The position numbers and the translations under genes are program-made. A stretch of 32,558 nucleotides of DNA, taken from the NCBI RefSeq assembly GCF_009696075.1, contig NZ_VUMR01000015.1, forward strand, positions 1 through 32,558. The letters are read 5' to 3'. This document shows, one piece after another, positions 30,284 through 32,558 of the stretch. Within the stretch, counting starts at the first letter, position 1, and each line of letters starts with the position of its first letter. A model generated the notes under the pieces. That model saw only the letters and a program-made list of their open reading frames with translations. It searched no databases and had not been told where the DNA came from. The stretch comes from Holdemanella porci (lineage in GTDB: Bacteria; Bacillota_I; Bacilli_A; Erysipelotrichales; Erysipelotrichaceae).

Positions 30284-32443
30284 CTATTTCTTTAGGTACG
30301 AAAGAGCTCGTTTGTTTACGTTTTTTACCGCAATCTCAAGTTCACGAGCTGAAATTCTTTTTGCGCCATTGGCTAAAATCGCATTTTGAATCAAGCCATC
30401 ACTTGTCGCAACTGATAATTCATATTTCTTTTTTAAGTCGTGTACAGCCTTTTCAATATAGCTGTCTGCTGTTTGATTATATCTCGTATAAATAATGTCT
30501 AGATTTCCTTGATTAAAATGTGAACCTGTATTGTTTTTAACGCGATATCCATCAAATACTAAGATGACTTTGATACGCTTATATCCTTGATAATTCGAGA
30601 TTCGATTGATCAATTCATCACGTGCAGATTCAATGTTTACTTTGGCAATATCTTTTAAATCTTGCCAGTCATAAATCATATTGTAGCCGTCAATCATTAA
30701 ACAGTCTGGCTTTTTATCTTCGACATGAATCTGATTTAAATTCATATCAACCTTCGCTTTTTTCTTGATTGGCTTTTCAGCTTTCTTGTTGTTTCCACCA
30801 AGTGAATTAAATACTTTCTTTAATTCTTCTTCACGAACTGTATGTTTTACATAAGAAGCATAGGAAGTTGTGTTGGCTTCTTTAATTTGGATGTGCATAT
30901 GCTCCTTGACTTCATCCCAAGGCACAAAATAACCTGCTCCATGTTCGCAGAATACAGATCCGGTTGGATTGTTTAAATCGGCTTCACTATCATAATTTGT
31001 TTCTTCAATGATCTTTTCTTGATCAAAGCACTCATGATAGCCTTCTAATTCACAAATAAATTGGCCTTTTCCTTTTGTGTATGCGATGACATCTTTTTGA
31101 TAGTCCATCAACTCACGAACGGGTCCCGTTCCTTTTATGTGAACAAGATTGTTCATGTCTTCTTCAATTTTAAATGAGCAATGCTTGTTTTCTAAATCAA
31201 ACAAGGCTTTTGAAACATGTTGATTTTCAACGACTAATTCAAAACTATAATAAGGTTCTAATAATACAGATTCTGCTTCTTTTAGGCCTTGTCTTATAGC
31301 ACGATAGGTTGCTTGTCGAAAATCCCCACCTTCTGTATGTTTTAAATGGGCTTTACCGGCCACTAAAGTGATTTTTATATCGGTAATAGGCGATCCAGTT
31401 AATACACCTTTGTGTTGTTTCTCTTTTAAATGCGTTAAAATCAGATTTTGCCAATTTAAAGCTAAATCATCATTGGAACAGTTTGATTCAAACACAAGTC
31501 CTTTACCTCTAGGCAATGGTTCAAGTTTTAAGTGTACTTCGGCATAGTGCCTTAAAGGCTCAAAGTGACCGACTCCAATGACTGTATTTTGAATGGTTTC
31601 TTTAAATAAGACTTTACCCGTTGTAAAACCAACTTTAACTTTAGATCTTTTCTCAATTTCTTTTTGAAGAATTTCCATTTGAACTGATCCCATTAACCTT
31701 AAAAAAATTTGTTTCGTCTGCTCATCATATTCAATTTGTAGCTGCGGATCTTCTTGAGCAAGTACACTGCAGTAGCGCATCATAGTAAGTGCATCTACAC
31801 CTTCGGGAAGTAAAAGTTGGTAATTCATATAGGCATTTAAGAGTGGTTTTGTCGTGTCAGATTCAAAGCCTAGTCCTTGACCTACTTCATACTTGTTCAA
31901 TCCTTTTAGTGCACAAATCATTCCTGGATAAGCGGTTTGTACCATTTCAAATTGTTTTCCGTTATACAAACGAATTTGATCTACCTTTTCATCTGTACCA
32001 ACTTTATCTTTGGCATTTAAAACACCACCCGTAATCTTTACGTGGGTTAAACGATTGCCTTGGTCATCACTTGAAATCTTGTATACACGAGCCCCAAAAT
32101 CTTCAGGGTACTCTTGGATAAAAGATAAATCGATAATCGCATCCATTAAATCTTCAATGCCTTGGATTTTTAAGGCAGAACCAAAGAATACAGGGAAGAA
32201 TTCTCTTTTAAAAATGGCTTGTTGAAGAAGTGATGAATCGATTTCTTCGGTTTCTAGATAGTGATTCATGATATCTTCATTCAACATGGACAGTTCATCT
32301 TCAGCATCTTCTGATTTAAAATTGATACAGTTGGATGAGAAATGCACTTTAAGATCATTCATAAGCTCTTCTTGTGTCTTATAGCTGATATCCATTTTAT
32401 TAATAAAGATCAATGTAGGAATCTTATAGTGTGATGTTAGCAT
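30284..32443 (-). CDS. TetM-like translational GTPase fused to a YacP/Rae1-like NYN domain; lacks G1-G3 (5'-truncated)
   Basis: The frame joins two activities. Its main part is a TetM/TetO-type ribosome-protection-like GTPase: IFINKMD (G4), FFGSALKIQG (G5), then the domain II-V blocks, including GMICALKGLNKYEVG and VLLEPYYSFELVVE. The last 139 residues are an NYN (PIN-like) nuclease domain: CLMIDGYNMIYDWQDL, ILVFDGYRVK, YTRYNQTADSYIEKAV and VATSDGLIQ, with the acidic residues in the same places as in YacP. B. subtilis YacP (Rae1) cuts mRNA in the ribosomal A site, so a fusion to an A-site-binding GTPase is coherent; function here is inference. The P-loop, switch I and DTPGH segments, about 130 residues, are missing: the frame upstream of Met at 32443 is unrelated sequence containing a plus-strand promoter. 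It may therefore be a pseudogene or a GTPase-dead remnant. The frame is otherwise intact for 719 residues; a TTG at 32524 would add 27 unrelated residues. Confidence 0.78.
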   Translation of the reverse strand: MLTSHYKIPTLIFINKMDISYKTQEELMNDLKVHFSSNCINFKSEDAEDELSMLNEDIMNHYLETEEIDSSLLQQAIFKREFFPVFFGSALKIQGIEDLMDAIIDLSFIQEYPEDFGARVYKISSDDQGNRLTHVKITGGVLNAKDKVGTDEKVDQIRLYNGKQFEMVQTAYPGMICALKGLNKYEVGQGLGFESDTTKPLLNAYMNYQLLLPEGVDALTMMRYCSVLAQEDPQLQIEYDEQTKQIFLRLMGSVQMEILQKEIEKRSKVKVGFTTGKVLFKETIQNTVIGVGHFEPLRHYAEVHLKLEPLPRGKGLVFESNCSNDDLALNWQNLILTHLKEKQHKGVLTGSPITDIKITLVAGKAHLKHTEGGDFRQATYRAIRQGLKEAESVLLEPYYSFELVVENQHVSKALFDLENKHCSFKIEEDMNNLVHIKGTGPVRELMDYQKDVIAYTKGKGQFICELEGYHECFDQEKIIEETNYDSEADLNNPTGSVFCEHGAGYFVPWDEVKEHMHIQIKEANTTSYASYVKHTVREEELKKVFNSLGGNNKKAEKPIKKKAKVDMNLNQIHVEDKKPDCLMIDGYNMIYDWQDLKDIAKVNIESARDELINRISNYQGYKRIKVILVFDGYRVKNNTGSHFNQGNLDIIYTRYNQTADSYIEKAVHDLKKKYELSVATSDGLIQNAILANGAKRISARELEIAVKNVNKRALSYLKK

Positions 32444-32481
32444 ATAAATAGGACTAGTCAAAAAGAGAAAATTTACGCCAG

Positions 32482-32520
32482 TGGTACAATAGAAAGAGGA
32501 TGATTCAAAGACAAAGGAAG
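32482..32520 (+). promoter_or_regulatory. Promoter and RBS of a plus-strand gene at the window edge
   Basis: TGG followed by TACAAT (32482-32490) is an extended -10; AGGAAGG near 32514-32520 is a purine-rich ribosome site some eleven bases before an ATG at 32532. It points away from the GTPase-NYN gene and lies inside the sequence that would have to encode that gene's N-terminus. Confidence 0.55.
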
Positions 32521-32531
32521 GCAAAAGAAAA

Positions 32532-32558
32532 TGGCAAATAAAAAGAAACAGTTTGATC
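32532..32558 (+). CDS. Start of an unidentified gene (partial, runs off the window)
   Basis: Only MANKKKQFD is visible before the window ends, following an extended -10 and a purine-rich ribosome site. The lysine-rich opening is not enough to name a family. Confidence 0.45.

Noticed and set aside
32444-32524. Residues 1-27 of the frame from a TTG at 32524 as a genuine N-terminus of the GTPase-NYN protein
   Set aside because: They have no similarity to the TetM G domain and are the antisense of a plus-strand promoter and ribosome site.
1-32558. CRISPR arrays, tRNA or rRNA genes
   Set aside because: No regularly spaced repeats and no cloverleaf-like or rRNA-like segments were noticed while reading both strands by eye; no tRNA scan or covariance search could be run.

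Overview
The window is a low-GC, AT-rich chromosomal segment from a Gram-positive bacterium of the Firmicutes type, most like Erysipelotrichia or Clostridia. That placement rests on protein content and style: an 798-residue SecA, a frameshifted RF2, LuxS, a chorismate mutase/prephenate dehydratase fusion, PepF, a YitT protein and a TetM-like GTPase fused to a YacP-type NYN domain. Strong AGGAGG-type ribosome binding sites, U-tailed hairpin terminators and many extended -10 promoters (TGnTATAAT) fit the same group. I cannot name the species from sequence alone.

Layout. Positions 1-127 hold the last residues of an IS3-family transposase and its probable right end. Positions 267-6375 are housekeeping genes: manA, mutY, luxS, secA and prfB, the last with the classical autoregulatory +1 frameshift. 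Positions 6381-8668 are a three-gene cluster (U32-peptidase-like cysteine-rich protein, nitroreductase-like protein, MmcQ/YjbR protein) behind an 18-bp direct repeat. Positions 8681-11510 carry a glycosylasparaginase-type Ntn hydrolase, an M20 dipeptidase with a short lid, and cutC. Positions 11514-14214 hold pepF flanked on both sides by decayed copies of an AAA ATPase of the archaeal-ATPase/DUF234 type. Positions 14197-16552 form a phenylalanine operon (pheA plus aminotransferase). A convergent GNAT gene, a SWIM/SNF2 helicase, malQ and a cyclophilin lipoprotein follow to 22430.

Positions 22516-28274 are a decay zone. An IS91-type element with a nonsense codon has replaced the 5' part of a CydC-like ABC exporter gene, which itself carries three more lesions. 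It is followed by a stub of a YgbA-like gene, an intact amidohydrolase gene on the minus strand, and an oppA-type lipoprotein pseudogene with several lesions. Positions 28320-30280 hold a YitT membrane protein and a GltD-like oxidoreductase on the minus strand. Positions 30284-32443 hold, on the minus strand, a translational GTPase of the TetM family fused to a YacP/Rae1-like NYN nuclease domain. It has lost its P-loop half and abuts the promoter of a plus-strand gene that runs off the window.

The most interesting items are the ribosome-protection-GTPase/A-site-nuclease fusion and its truncation, the overlapping zinc-ribbon gene inside the IS91-type element, the direct-repeat-controlled U32-like cluster, and the pair of ATPase relics that both kept their ends and lost their middles. 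No tRNA, rRNA or CRISPR array was seen.
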